DNA from: Rhodanobacter glycinis
GTDB lineage: Bacteria > Pseudomonadota > Gammaproteobacteria > Xanthomonadales > Rhodanobacteraceae
Reading direction: 5' to 3'
DNA: 64,000 nucleotides
NCBI RefSeq assembly: GCF_900114325.1
Contig: NZ_FOSR01000007.1
Span: 1 to 64,000 of the forward strand
The translations under genes and the position numbers were made by a program. Below are positions 17,584-28,461 of the stretch, piece by piece (within the stretch, counting starts at the first letter, position 1; the number at the start of each line of letters is the position of its first letter). The notes under the pieces were generated by a model. That model did no database searches, was not told the origin of the DNA, and saw only the letters and a list, made by a program, of their open reading frames with translations.

Positions 17584-19251
17584 ATGTGTTCGATCTTCGG
17601 GATGTTCGACTTGCAGCCAGGCGACGACCTGTCCGCGTTGCGCCGGCAGGCGCTGGAACTGTCGCAGCGCCAGCGTCATCGAGGGCCGGACTGGAGTGGC
17701 GTGTTTGTCGATGCCGGGGTGATCCTGGTGCACGAGCGCCTGGCCATCGTCGACCCGGCCAGTGGCGCGCAGCCGTTGCGTTCACGCGACGGCGCGCTGG
17801 CGCTGGCGGTGAACGGCGAAATCTACAACCACCGCGAGTTGCGTGAAGCCAGTGATTACGACTTCACCACCGGGTCGGACTGCGAAGTGATCAACGCGCT
17901 GTATCGCGATGTGGGCGCCGACTTCGTGGAACAACTCAACGGCATCTTCGCCTTCGCTCTGTGGGATGGCGAGGCGAAGCGTTACCTGATCGCGCGTGAC
18001 CCGATCGGGGTGTGTCCGCTGTACTGGGGCCACGACGCGCAGGGGCGGCTGTGCGTGGCCTCGGAAATGAAGGCATTGGCAGGCGTGTGCGCGGATGTGT
18101 CGGCTTTCCCGCCGGGCCACGTTTACGACAGCGCCAGCGGCGAACTGCGCCGCTACTACAGCAAGCCATGGCGCGAGTACGCGGCGACGCAGGGCCATAC
18201 GCCGACGCCAGCCGAATTGCGCCAGGCGTTCGAGCAGGCTGTGCATCGCCAGTTGATGACCGACGTGCCGTACGGCGTGTTGTTGTCCGGCGGCCTGGAT
18301 TCCTCGCTGGTCGCCGCCTGTGCCGCGCATTTCGCGCGCGAGCGGGTCGAAGACAACGATCGCAGCGAGGCCTGGTGGCCGCGCCTGCATTCCTTCGCGA
18401 TCGGGCTGGAAGGCTCGCCCGACCTGGCCGCCGCGCAGGTGGCCGCCGATGCGCTGGGCACCGTGCATCACGGTTTCGTCTACACCTTCTGGGAAGGGCT
18501 GGACGCGCTGCCGGAGGTGATCCGCCATATCGAGACCTACGACGTCACCACCATCCGCGCGGCCACGCCGATGTACCTGCTGGCGCGGCGGATCAAGGCG
18601 ATGGGCGTGAAGATGGTGCTGTCCGGTGAGGGCTCGGACGAGATCTTCGGCGGCTACCTGTACTTCCACAAGGCACCGTCCGCCGAAGCTTTCCACGAGG
18701 AAACCGTGCGCAAGCTGGATGCCTTGCACAGCTACGATTGCCTGCGTGCCAACAAGTCGATGATGGCCTGGGGCGTCGAGGCGCGGGTGCCGTTCCTCGA
18801 CCTGGAGTTCATCGACGTGGCGATGGGCATGGATGCGAAATACAAGATGGCCGGGCAGGGCAGGATCGAGAAAGCCGTGTTGCGCGAAGCCTTCGAGGGC
18901 GCGTTGCCGAAGGAGATTCTGTGGCGGCAGAAGGAGCAGTTCAGCGACGGCGTCGGCTATGGCTGGATCGATGGCTTGAAGGCGCATGCCGAGCAATCGG
19001 TGAGCGATCGTGAATTCGCCGCGGCCGCGGCGCGTTATCCGTTCAACACGCCGGCCACCAAGGAGGCGTATTTCTATCGCCGCATCTTCGAACAGCACTA
19101 CCCGGGTGAGGCTTGCGCCGCCACGGTGCCGAGTGGCAAGTCGATTGCCTGTTCGTCGCCGGCCGCGCTGGCGTGGGATCCCGCGTTCGCCAATGCGGCC
19201 GATCCGTCCGGCCGGGCGGTGAAGGGGGTGCACGAGCACGCCGTGGGCTGA
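17584..19251 (+). CDS. asnB: Asparagine synthetase B, glutamine-hydrolysing
   Basis: A 555-residue enzyme that makes asparagine from aspartate, ATP and glutamine. The N-terminal class II amidotransferase domain (about 2-200) starts MCSIFG, so Cys2 becomes the N-terminal nucleophile. The synthetase domain carries the pyrophosphate loop SGGLDSS (235-241) and SGEGSDEIFGGY. The length matches E. coli AsnB. GGAGGGG lies 9 bases before the ATG. It is preceded by an Asn-rich leader peptide and attenuator, so expression is expected to rise when charged Asn-tRNA is scarce. An in-frame extension to 17353 would remove the essential N-terminal Cys and is rejected. Confidence 0.97.
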   Translation: MCSIFGMFDLQPGDDLSALRRQALELSQRQRHRGPDWSGVFVDAGVILVHERLAIVDPASGAQPLRSRDGALALAVNGEIYNHRELREASDYDFTTGSDCEVINALYRDVGADFVEQLNGIFAFALWDGEAKRYLIARDPIGVCPLYWGHDAQGRLCVASEMKALAGVCADVSAFPPGHVYDSASGELRRYYSKPWREYAATQGHTPTPAELRQAFEQAVHRQLMTDVPYGVLLSGGLDSSLVAACAAHFARERVEDNDRSEAWWPRLHSFAIGLEGSPDLAAAQVAADALGTVHHGFVYTFWEGLDALPEVIRHIETYDVTTIRAATPMYLLARRIKAMGVKMVLSGEGSDEIFGGYLYFHKAPSAEAFHEETVRKLDALHSYDCLRANKSMMAWGVEARVPFLDLEFIDVAMGMDAKYKMAGQGRIEKAVLREAFEGALPKEILWRQKEQFSDGVGYGWIDGLKAHAEQSVSDREFAAAAARYPFNTPATKEAYFYRRIFEQHYPGEACAATVPSGKSIACSSPAALAWDPAFANAADPSGRAVKGVHEHAVG

Positions 19252-19349
19252 AACGGGTCCGCTCGCACGGCGGTCCGTTTATCCGGGCGCATGCCTCGCC
19301 GGCATGCGCTCTGCTACCATGGACGGCCGTTTTCCCCATGATTCCGACC

Positions 19350-20475
19350 ATGATCGAGACCAATCCCATCCATGCGCAGATTGCGGACCTTCGGGGCCGC
19401 GTCGAGTCGCTTAGGGGGTATCTTTGACTACGCTTCCAAGAGCGAACGCCTTGAGGAAGTAACCCGCGAACTGGAGAGTCCCACTGTCTGGGACGATCCG
19501 CCGCGCGCGCAGGAACTGGGCCGCGAACGCGCCCGCCTGCATACCGTGGTCGATGGCATCGACACGCTCACTGCCGGCCTCACCGATGCCGACGAGCTGC
19601 TGGACATGGCCGTCGCGGACAGCGATGACGAAACCGCCCAATCGGTGATCGACGACCTGGCCAAGCTTGAATCGAAGGTCGACAAGCTGGAATTCCAGCG
19701 CATGTTCTCGGGCAAGATGGATGCCTGCAACGCCTTCGTCGACATCCAGGCCGGCGCCGGCGGCACCGAGGCGCAGGACTGGGCCGAAATGCTGCTGCGC
19801 ATGTACCTGCGCTGGTGCGAGTCGCGCGGCTGGAAGGCCGAGCTGATGGAAGCCAGCGGCGGCGACGTGGCCGGCATCAAGTCCGCCACCATCCGCGTCG
19901 AGGGCGACTACGCCTACGGCTGGCTGAAGACCGAGATCGGCGTGCACCGGCTGGTGCGCAAGTCGCCGTTCGATTCGGACAACCGCCGGCATACCAGCTT
20001 CACCTCGGTGTTCGTGTCGCCGGAAGTCGATGACAGCATCGAGATCGACATCAACCCGGCCGATCTGCGCACCGACGTGTATCGTTCATCCGGCGCCGGC
20101 GGCCAGCACGTCAACAAGACCGAGTCGGCGGTGCGCATCACGCATATCCCGACCAATACCGTGGTGGCCTGCCAGACTGGCCGCAGCCAGCACCAGAACC
20201 GCGACACCGCGATGAAGATGCTGGCCGCCAAGCTGTACGAGCTGGAGATGCAGAAGCGCAATGCCGAGCGGGACGCGCTGGAAGCGACCAAGTCCGACAT
20301 CGGCTGGGGCAGTCAGATCCGCAACTATGTGCTGGACCAGAGCCGCATCAAGGACCTGCGTACGGGCGTCGAGCGCACCGATACGCAGAAGGTGCTGGAC
20401 GGCGACCTGGACGAATTCATCGAGGCCAGCTTGAAGTCCGGCCTGGAGGCCGGTTCCAAACGTGCGGATGCGTAA
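19350..20475 (+). CDS. prfB: Peptide chain release factor 2 (programmed +1 frameshift)
   Basis: RF2 releases the nascent chain at UGA and UAA. The gene is split: 25 codons from ATG 19350 run to an in-frame TGA (19425-19427), and the rest is read in +1 frame from 19426, giving 374 residues. Codon 25 is CTT followed by TGAC, preceded by the internal Shine-Dalgarno AGGGGG, as in the classic RF2 frameshift. GGQ is at 250-252 and the stop-recognition SPF at about 205-207. Low RF2 stimulates frameshifting, hence autoregulation. ATG 19338, four codons upstream, is an alternative start. Confidence 0.95.
19413..19428 (+). promoter_or_regulatory. RF2 programmed frameshift signal
   Basis: AGGGGG-TAT-CTT-TGA-C: an internal Shine-Dalgarno, a 3-nt gap, the slippery CTT and the UGA with a following C. 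This is identical in design to the E. coli prfB site. Leu-tRNA slips from CUU to UUU when UGA is read slowly. Confidence 0.95.
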
Positions 20476-20520
20476 GTGTTGATCCGTTTTCCTTAGCTCT
20501 TACCGAACGGGAGTCATGCC

Positions 20521-20847
20521 ATGAACAGCAAGAAGATCTGCGGCATCCTGATCGCCGGCGCGCTACTCGCGACGTACGGCGTGGTGGCGCAGGCCAGCCC
20601 GGGAGGCTTCGGCCAGGACGTCAAGCAGGATGCGAAAACCGTAGGCCATGGTGTGGCCGATGGTGCCCGCGACGTGGGTCATGCGACCCGCCGCGTGGCG
20701 AAAAAGGTCGGACACGGCGCCAAGGAGGCCGGCGTAGGCATCGGCCATGGTGCGAAAAAGGCCGGCATCGCCATTGGTCACGGCGCGAAAGAAGGCTGGG
20801 AAGCCACCAAGGACGCAACAAAGAAGGTGTTTGGCAAGGGCGGTTGA
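20521..20847 (+). CDS. Exported LEA-like protein with 11-residue repeats
   Basis: A 108-residue protein with a Sec signal peptide (MNSKKICGILIAGALLATYGVVAQA). The mature part is built of about six 11-residue repeats of the type A-K-x-V-G-H-G-A-K-x-A (residues about 38-103). It is rich in Lys, Gly, Ala and His with almost no large hydrophobics. Eleven-residue periodicity is typical of group 3 LEA proteins and synuclein-like sequences, which are disordered in solution and form amphipathic helices on membranes or on drying. CGGGAG precedes the ATG by 7 bases. A role in desiccation or envelope stress is inference only. It lies alone between prfB and lysS. Confidence 0.75.
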   Translation: MNSKKICGILIAGALLATYGVVAQASPGGFGQDVKQDAKTVGHGVADGARDVGHATRRVAKKVGHGAKEAGVGIGHGAKKAGIAIGHGAKEGWEATKDATKKVFGKGG

Positions 20848-20871
20848 TCGCCCGGGTTTTCAGCATGATCC

Positions 20872-20971
20872 CGTTCGCCCCGAGCGCAGGCCCGCAGGGG
20901 TGGAGTCGAAGGGCCGCGCCGCCTGGCGCTTCGACCCCGCCCGTTGTCGCAAGCTACGCTCGGCACGAACG
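20872..20971. repeat. Dispersed inverted-repeat element, prfB-lysS region
   Basis: About 100 bp with outer 15-bp inverted repeats (CGTTCGCCCCGAGCG / CGCTCGGCACGAACG, 13 of 15 matching) and an inner pair GGGTGGAGTCGAAG / CTTCGACCCCGCCC. Nothing in it looks coding. It resembles the non-autonomous palindromic units common in Xanthomonadales intergenic DNA. No second copy is present in this window. Confidence 0.6.
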
Positions 20972-21042
20972 GAAATATCGAGTCACTCCACAAGAAAATC
21001 AGCATCAGCCGACGTGAGCGCGCCGGCCACCACGGAAGCCCC

Positions 21043-22560
<1,518 letters not shown>

Positions 22561-22580
22561 ATTTGCGGATGACGCAAGCC

Positions 22581-22613
22581 CCGAAGGCCCGCCGCGTGCG
22601 GGCCTTCGGCGTT
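22581..22613 (+). terminator. Terminator after lysS
   Basis: CCGAAGGCCCGC / GCGGGCCTTCGG, a 12-bp perfect stem with loop CGCGT, 20 bases after the lysS stop, followed by CGTTTC. The T-tract is short. Confidence 0.8.
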
Positions 22614-22721
22614 TCAGGATGCCACTCCGGCGGAAGGCCGTCGGGCGCCGACCGGACGCCTTGGTCCGAAAGCCTCCGGGTGATGATTTTCCGGAATCCC
22701 GTGCGACAGGGCGCAGTCGGG

Positions 22722-22727
22722 TAAAAT
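22722..22727 (+). promoter_or_regulatory. Putative -10 element of the yciI-bolA unit
   Basis: TAAAAT lies 32 bases before the YciI start, within GGGTAAAATGGTG. No convincing -35 is seen at 16-18 bp. The same TAAAATGGTG string occurs before nfuA. Confidence 0.4.
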
Positions 22728-22758
22728 GGTGAATCGCCCCAGCTACGGAGTCTGCATC

Positions 22759-23058
22759 ATGTGGTTTGCCATCATCGCCAAGGATCATCCCGGTTCCCTC
22801 GACAAGCGCATGGCGGCGCGGCCCGCGCATCTGGAGCGACTGAATGCCTTGCAGAACGAAGGGCGCATGCTGCTGGCGGGTCCGTTTCCTGCGATCGAAT
22901 CGGAAAATCCCGGTCCGGCCGGCTTCACCGGCAGCCTGATCATTGCCGAGTTCGCCAGCCAGGCCGACGCCGAAACCTGGGCCAAGGCCGACCCCTACGT
23001 GGCCGCTGACGTGTATGCGGACGTGGAGATCAAGCCGTTCCGCAAGGTCCTGCCGTGA
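22759..23058 (+). CDS. YciI-family protein
   Basis: A 99-residue ferredoxin-like-fold protein of the YciI group (MWFAIIAKDHPGSLDKR at the N-terminus, RPAHLERL, then a GPF loop and ADPYV). The conserved His-Asp pair of the family is visible and suggests a small catalytic or binding role, still undefined in most members. TACGGAG lies 8 bases before the ATG. The stop codon overlaps the GTG start of the BolA gene (GTGA), so the two are coupled. Confidence 0.88.
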   Translation: MWFAIIAKDHPGSLDKRMAARPAHLERLNALQNEGRMLLAGPFPAIESENPGPAGFTGSLIIAEFASQADAETWAKADPYVAADVYADVEIKPFRKVLP

Positions 23059-23312
23059 GCGAGCCTATGGTCGACGAGATCCGCCAGCGCCTGATCGCGG
23101 CGCTGGCGCCCGTCGAACTGGACGTGCTGGACGAGGGCCACAAACACGCCGGGCACGCTAATGCCGGCAAGGGGCATTTCCATGTGCGCATGGTCAGCGC
23201 AGCCTTCACGGGCATGCTGCCGGTGAAACGGCATCGCATGGTCTACGCTGCCCTGGATGACCTGATGAACGATGGCATTCACGCCCTGTCCATCGATGCC
23301 AAGGCGCCCTGA
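23055..23312 (+). CDS. BolA-family protein
   Basis: An 85-residue BolA-like protein with the class II KH-like fold. HKHAGHANAGKGHFHVRMVSAAFTG contains the conserved histidines, followed by VKRHRMVYAALDDLM. BolA proteins pair with monothiol glutaredoxins on Fe-S clusters and influence morphology and stress responses. The start is GTG at 23055 overlapping the yciI stop; ATG at 23067 is an alternative four codons later. The yciI-bolA linkage is also known elsewhere in gammaproteobacteria. Confidence 0.9.
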   Translation: MSEPMVDEIRQRLIAALAPVELDVLDEGHKHAGHANAGKGHFHVRMVSAAFTGMLPVKRHRMVYAALDDLMNDGIHALSIDAKAP

Positions 23313-23373
23313 GCGCGGCATGGCCGGAGTGAGTCGCCTGTTGCAGTCTGATTCGCCAATCGAGGAGTGAACG

Positions 23374-24813
23374 ATGCCGGACCGGCCCCGCGACGGATTC
23401 GCCTGGGAACGTGCCGCCCGGGCAGCAACCCTCGGCTTGCTGGTCCTGCTGGTTGTCTATACCGCCTGGTATCTGTTGCGTTACAGCGATTTCAGCAATG
23501 ACGATCTGGACAACCTGGTCCTGATGCAGCACACGGGTTTCTGGCAGTTCGTGCTGATGCCCACCGATGTGCACTACGTGCCGTTGCATCGCCTGCTCAG
23601 CTGGCTGGTGTACCACGTCGACCCGATGGCGTTCGGGGTGGCGGTTGCGGTGATGCTGGCATTCCATGTGGGGACGCTGGTCTATCTTGCCGCCAGCCTG
23701 CGCTTGCTTGGCCTGGACAAGTCGGGCGGCCTGCTGGTGTGTGGTTATGCCGCGTCGGGGCTGGTGATCTACGGTCTGGCCTGGTGGGCGCATGCCGAAC
23801 ATCGGGTGCCCTATGTCTTTTTCGACATGTGCGCCATCTACCATTACCTGGCGTGGTTGAAGGGCGGACGTTCGCGCCACTTGTGGATGGCCGCATTGGC
23901 ATTCGTGCTGGCTTTCGGGTTTTACGAAAAGGCAGTGATGATTCCCCTGCACATGCTTGTCGCAGGGTATCTGGCCGGGGAACAGCGCTTCCGCGAACGT
24001 CTGCTGCATCATGCGCGGCCGCCGCTATTGCTGGTGGTGGGATCCGGTATCTATGTGCTTGTCTATCTCCTGCTTCACCCCGGCAGCGCCCAAGCGTCCC
24101 TGATGCCGGCTCTCAGGGCGGACCTGGAGTTCGTGAAGGTGCTGTTCGCCGGGGCATCCGGCATCGGTGTGGAAACGGCTCGCGACGTCCCCGCGCACGG
24201 TTGGTCGTGGCAGCTGGCCACGATGCTCGCGGCAGGCTTGGCAATGCTGTTGTGGGGCGTTGGCCGGCGGCGTGGAGGCTGGAAGGTGTTGCCGGCCTTG
24301 CTGCTGGTACTGATGCTCGACAACCTGCCGATCGTCATGTCCAATCGCATCGCCTTGTTCGGACTGATGTCTCCGCACCAATATCGGTTCGGATACGAGG
24401 AACTCCATTTGGCGGTGCTGTTCATCGGGATCTGGTGGGCGCGCACAGCATTTGTTCCGACCTCCGCAACGGGCAGAAAGGTGGCCTGGTCGGCGGGATT
24501 CCTCGCGGTGCTGGCTTTTGCCGGGCTGAATGCCTCCGATATTCGGACGAGCCGTCATGCGACCTGGAGCAACCTGTGGCTGATGGCTGAATCGCATGCC
24601 TATCTGGCGCACTTGCGGCAAGGGCTTGCGGTGATCCGAAATCCGCGCCCGGTCTTCGAAAACGCCGCCGTGCCCGGTTACCTGTCGATTTTCCGGGGCA
24701 CGCCGGACCTGCGTACCCTGCTTCCCCTGTTTGTTCCATCGGTCCGTTTCGATAGTGCCGCGCAAGCTCGTTACAGGGTGCTGCAAAATGGACAGATCGT
24801 TCATGTTCAGTAA
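23374..24813 (+). CDS. Polytopic membrane protein, GT-C glycosyltransferase-like
   Basis: A 479-residue inner-membrane protein with about nine or ten hydrophobic segments. An acidic cluster (FSNDDLDN, residues about 41-48) sits just after the first membrane segment on the predicted periplasmic side. This is the usual place of the catalytic Asp motif in GT-C (polyprenol-sugar-dependent) glycosyltransferases. The C-terminal 70 residues are soluble. GAGGAG precedes the ATG. No glycan cluster surrounds it, so acceptor and donor are unknown. The GT-C assignment rests on topology and the Asp motif only. Confidence 0.6.
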   Translation: MPDRPRDGFAWERAARAATLGLLVLLVVYTAWYLLRYSDFSNDDLDNLVLMQHTGFWQFVLMPTDVHYVPLHRLLSWLVYHVDPMAFGVAVAVMLAFHVGTLVYLAASLRLLGLDKSGGLLVCGYAASGLVIYGLAWWAHAEHRVPYVFFDMCAIYHYLAWLKGGRSRHLWMAALAFVLAFGFYEKAVMIPLHMLVAGYLAGEQRFRERLLHHARPPLLLVVGSGIYVLVYLLLHPGSAQASLMPALRADLEFVKVLFAGASGIGVETARDVPAHGWSWQLATMLAAGLAMLLWGVGRRRGGWKVLPALLLVLMLDNLPIVMSNRIALFGLMSPHQYRFGYEELHLAVLFIGIWWARTAFVPTSATGRKVAWSAGFLAVLAFAGLNASDIRTSRHATWSNLWLMAESHAYLAHLRQGLAVIRNPRPVFENAAVPGYLSIFRGTPDLRTLLPLFVPSVRFDSAAQARYRVLQNGQIVHVQ

Positions 24814-24934
24814 CTTGGCGGGTGTCGTGGTGGCCGTGCGCAGGCACGACCATTTGCCGATACGGGCCTGATCCGGGACACTTGGCTGGCTGTCCTGCAC
24901 GCCAGCCGTATCTGATTCTTTCCACGGACATTTC

Positions 24935-27900
24935 ATGCGTCTCACCACCATCAAACTTGCCGGATTCAAGTCCTTCGTCGATCCGACCACGCTGCACCTG
25001 ACCGCCAACATGACGGGCGTGGTGGGGCCGAACGGTTGCGGCAAGTCCAACATCATCGACGCGGTGCGCTGGGTGATGGGCGAGAGCGCGGCCAGCCGCT
25101 TGCGTGGCGATTCGCTGACCGACGTGATCTTCTCCGGCTCCACCTCGCGCAAGCCGGTGGGCCAGGCCACGGTGGAGCTGATCTTCGACAACGCCGACGG
25201 CTCGATCCAGGGCGAATACGGCCAGTACGCCGAAATCTCGGTGAAGCGCCAGGTCACCCGCGACGGACAGTCGTCGTACTACCTCAACGGTGCACGTTGC
25301 CGTCGTCGCGACATCACCGACCTGTTTCTCGGCACTGGCCTGGGCCCGCGCAGCTACTCGATCATCGAGCAGGGCATGATCTCGCAGATCATCGAGGCGC
25401 ATCCGGAAGAGCTGCGCACGCATCTGGAAGAGGCGGCCGGCATCTCCAAGTACAAGGAGCGCCGCAAGGAAACCGAGAGCCGCATCAAGTCGACCCGCGA
25501 GAATCTCGACCGCGTGAAGGACGTGCGCGACGAGGTGGACAAACAGCTTGAGCATCTGAACCGCCAGGCCCGTGCGGCCGAGCGCTGGAAGGCGCTGAAG
25601 GAAGAGCAGACGCGCAAGGAAGCCGAACTGCGTGCGCTGGAATACCGGGCGCTGAAGAGCCAGCACGACGGCGAGGGCGAAGGCCTGTCCGCCGCCGAGA
25701 TCGAGATCGAGAAACAGCTTGCCGGCCAGCGCCAGATCGAGGCGCAACTGGAAAGTGTGCGCGAGCGTCACAATGGCGCCAGTGAGCACCTGAACGCCGT
25801 GCAGGCCGACGTATACAAGGTCGGTGCCGAGATCGCCCGTGTCGAGCAGCAGGTGCGCCACAACAAGGAAAATGCCGAGCGCCTGGTGCGTGCGCAGACC
25901 GAGGTCGAGCGTGAGCACGCCGAGCTGGCCGAGCACATCGGTGCGGATCGACAACAGACCGAGGCGCTGCGCATGGCGCTGGCCGAGGGCGAGCCGAAGC
26001 TGGAAGCCCTGCAGCAGATGCAGGACGACACCGCCGAGGCCCAGCGCAGCACCGAAGCGAAGCTGGCCGATTGGCAGCAGCGCTGGGACACGCATACACG
26101 CACGGCTGGCGAATCCAACCGCGCTGCGGAAGTGGAGCGCACCAAGCTCAACTATCTCGATCGCCAGGCGCTCGATCTCGGCCGCCGACGCGAAGCGCTG
26201 GAGACGGAACAGAAAGCTACCGATGTCGCTGCCCTCGATGCCGCCGCCGAACAGCTCGGCCAGGAGCACGAGACCCAGCGCGAGCGCGTCGAGTCGCTGG
26301 GCAGCCTGCTCGATCAGCACAAGGGCAATCACGAGAAGATCCTCGATGAAGAACGCCAGCTGCAGTCCTCGTTGAACGAAGCGCGCCAGCAACTGCAGAC
26401 AGCCCGGGGTCGACAGGCCTCGCTGGAAGCGCTGCAGACCGCGGCGCTGGGTCAGGAAGAAAGTGCCGCCAGCGAATGGCTGGGCAAGCTCGGCCTGGAC
26501 AAGGCGCGCCGCCTCGGTGCTTCGCTGCAGGTGGATGCCGGTTGGGAAGCGGCAGTGGAAACCGTGCTGGCCGGCCTGCTCGACGGGGTGCTGGTCGACG
26601 ACCCGGTGGCGCTGGCCGCCGAATTCAACGATCTCGGCGAGGCCGATATCGCCTTGCTGCATGCCGAGCCGGGCGAGCCCGGTGCTGCCGGCACGCTGGC
26701 GGCGCGTGTGCGTGGTCCGGTCTCGGCGCTGCAGCTGCTGGCTCGCGTGCAGACCGCCGACACGCTGGATGAAGCACGCCAACGGGTCGGCTCGCTCGAC
26801 GCCGGGCAGTCCGTCATCACCCGTGGTGGCGAATGGCTGGCCTCGCACTGGGCGCGCGTGCGTCGGGCGCAGGGCAACCAGGTCGGCGTGCTGGCGCGCG
26901 AACGCGAGCTGCGTACGCTGACCGAACAGGTCGCCACGCTGGAAGCGCAACTGGAAGAAGCCGGCGAACAACTGGAGCTGCTGCGCACGAGCAAGTTCGA
27001 GGCCGAGCGCGCTCGTGACGATGCGCAGCGCGAGCTGTACAACGCACATCGCCGTCAGTCCGAGTTGGCCGGCCAGTTGCAAAGCCACCGCGGCAAGGTG
27101 GAAACGGCTCGCGCCCGCGCAGAGAAAGTGGCTGGCGAATTGTCGGCCCTGATCGAGCAGATCGACGAGATGCAGGGCCAGACCCGCGAAGCGCGTGCGC
27201 GGCTGGACGAGTCGGTCAACCACATGGGCGATCTGGAGGACCAGCGCCGCGAGCTGGAGAACGAGCGCCGCGCCTTGCTGGAGGCGCGCGAGGAAGCACG
27301 CATGAACGCGCGCGAGGCGGCCGACCAATCACACGCGTTGGCGCTTTCGCTGGAGTCCAAGCGTTCCTCGCTGGCGTCGCTGGAACAGTCGCTGGCGCGC
27401 ATGGACACCCAGTTGCGCCAGATCGAAGCGCGTCGTGGCGAGATTGCCGAGCAGCTCGCGGCCGGTTCCGATCCCATCGCCGAACTGGAAGCCGAGCGGC
27501 AGACTTACCTCGACCAGCGCCTGCTGGTCGACAAGCAACTGGTCGAGGCACGCCGCGCACTGGAAGATTGCGACATCGAGTTCCGCAAGCTCGAACAACA
27601 GCGCCAGTTGGCCGAGCAGGGGCTGTCCGCGCTGCGCGAAGGCTTGTCGCAAAAGCGCCTCGCAGCCCAAGCGCTGCAATTGCGCGCCGAGCAACTGGCC
27701 GAGGCGATCACCGGTTCCGGGCTCGAGCTCGAACCGCTGTTGGCCGAGTTGCCCGAAGACGTCGACGCCGCGCAGTGGCGTCAGCAGCTGGTCGATATCG
27801 GCCAGAAGATCGTGCGGCTGGAGCCGGTCAACCTGGCCGCGATCCAGGAACATGCCGAGCAGAGCGAGCGCAAGACCTATCTCGACAACCAGCTCACCGA

Positions 27901-28435
27901 CCTGACCGATGCAATGGAAACGCTGGAGGGTGCGATCAAGAAGATCGATCGCGAGACCCGCATGCTTTTCAAGGAAACCTTCGAGAAGGTCAACGCCGGC
28001 GTGCAGGAACTGTTCCCGCGCCTGTTCGGCGGCGGCCACGCCTACCTGGAACTCACCGGCGACGACCTGCTCAGCACCGGCGTGTCGATCATGGCGCGGC
28101 CGCCAGGCAAGCGACCGTCCAACATTTCGTTGCTGTCCGGCGGCGAAAAGGCGCTGACCGCGGTCGCGCTGGTGTTCGCCATCTTCGGCCTCAACCCGGC
28201 GCCGTTCTGCCTGCTCGATGAGGTGGACGCGCCGCTGGATGAAGCCAACGTGGGGCGCTTCTCCAACGTGGTGCGCGAGATGAGCGAGAAGGTGCAGTTC
28301 ATCTTCATCAGCCACAACAAGGCCGCCATGGAAGCGGCCCACCAGTTGTGCGGCGTGACCATGCGCGAGCCGGGCGTGTCGCGATTGGTGCAGGTGGATC
28401 TGGCCGAAGCGGCTAAACTGGCCGGCGCCGCCTGA
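24935..28435 (+). CDS. smc: Chromosome segregation ATPase SMC
   Basis: A 1166-residue SMC protein that organises and segregates the chromosome, normally with ScpA and ScpB. Walker A is GPNGCGKSN (31-39). Two long coiled coils (about 170-495 and 660-1000) flank a hinge around 510-640. The C-terminal head has LSGGEKALTA from L1067 and the Walker B CLLDEVDAP shortly after. Full-length SMC rather than MukB is used here, as in other Xanthomonadales. It is followed 26 bases later by zipA. Confidence 0.97.
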   Translation: MRLTTIKLAGFKSFVDPTTLHLTANMTGVVGPNGCGKSNIIDAVRWVMGESAASRLRGDSLTDVIFSGSTSRKPVGQATVELIFDNADGSIQGEYGQYAEISVKRQVTRDGQSSYYLNGARCRRRDITDLFLGTGLGPRSYSIIEQGMISQIIEAHPEELRTHLEEAAGISKYKERRKETESRIKSTRENLDRVKDVRDEVDKQLEHLNRQARAAERWKALKEEQTRKEAELRALEYRALKSQHDGEGEGLSAAEIEIEKQLAGQRQIEAQLESVRERHNGASEHLNAVQADVYKVGAEIARVEQQVRHNKENAERLVRAQTEVEREHAELAEHIGADRQQTEALRMALAEGEPKLEALQQMQDDTAEAQRSTEAKLADWQQRWDTHTRTAGESNRAAEVERTKLNYLDRQALDLGRRREALETEQKATDVAALDAAAEQLGQEHETQRERVESLGSLLDQHKGNHEKILDEERQLQSSLNEARQQLQTARGRQASLEALQTAALGQEESAASEWLGKLGLDKARRLGASLQVDAGWEAAVETVLAGLLDGVLVDDPVALAAEFNDLGEADIALLHAEPGEPGAAGTLAARVRGPVSALQLLARVQTADTLDEARQRVGSLDAGQSVITRGGEWLASHWARVRRAQGNQVGVLARERELRTLTEQVATLEAQLEEAGEQLELLRTSKFEAERARDDAQRELYNAHRRQSELAGQLQSHRGKVETARARAEKVAGELSALIEQIDEMQGQTREARARLDESVNHMGDLEDQRRELENERRALLEAREEARMNAREAADQSHALALSLESKRSSLASLEQSLARMDTQLRQIEARRGEIAEQLAAGSDPIAELEAERQTYLDQRLLVDKQLVEARRALEDCDIEFRKLEQQRQLAEQGLSALREGLSQKRLAAQALQLRAEQLAEAITGSGLELEPLLAELPEDVDAAQWRQQLVDIGQKIVRLEPVNLAAIQEHAEQSERKTYLDNQLTDLTDAMETLEGAIKKIDRETRMLFKETFEKVNAGVQELFPRLFGGGHAYLELTGDDLLSTGVSIMARPPGKRPSNISLLSGGEKALTAVALVFAIFGLNPAPFCLLDEVDAPLDEANVGRFSNVVREMSEKVQFIFISHNKAAMEAAHQLCGVTMREPGVSRLVQVDLAEAAKLAGAA

Positions 28436-28461
28436 GCTCGTGAAGAAGTCTTGAGGAAACC

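Noticed and set aside
20944-21042. In-frame N-terminal extension of lysS
   Set aside because: It overlaps the inverted-repeat element and has no ribosome binding site; MSEATDT with CGGAAG fits better.
24422-27328. A 968-codon minus-strand ORF opposite smc
   Set aside because: Antisense of the SMC coiled-coil region, with Leu/Gln/Arg bias typical of such shadows.
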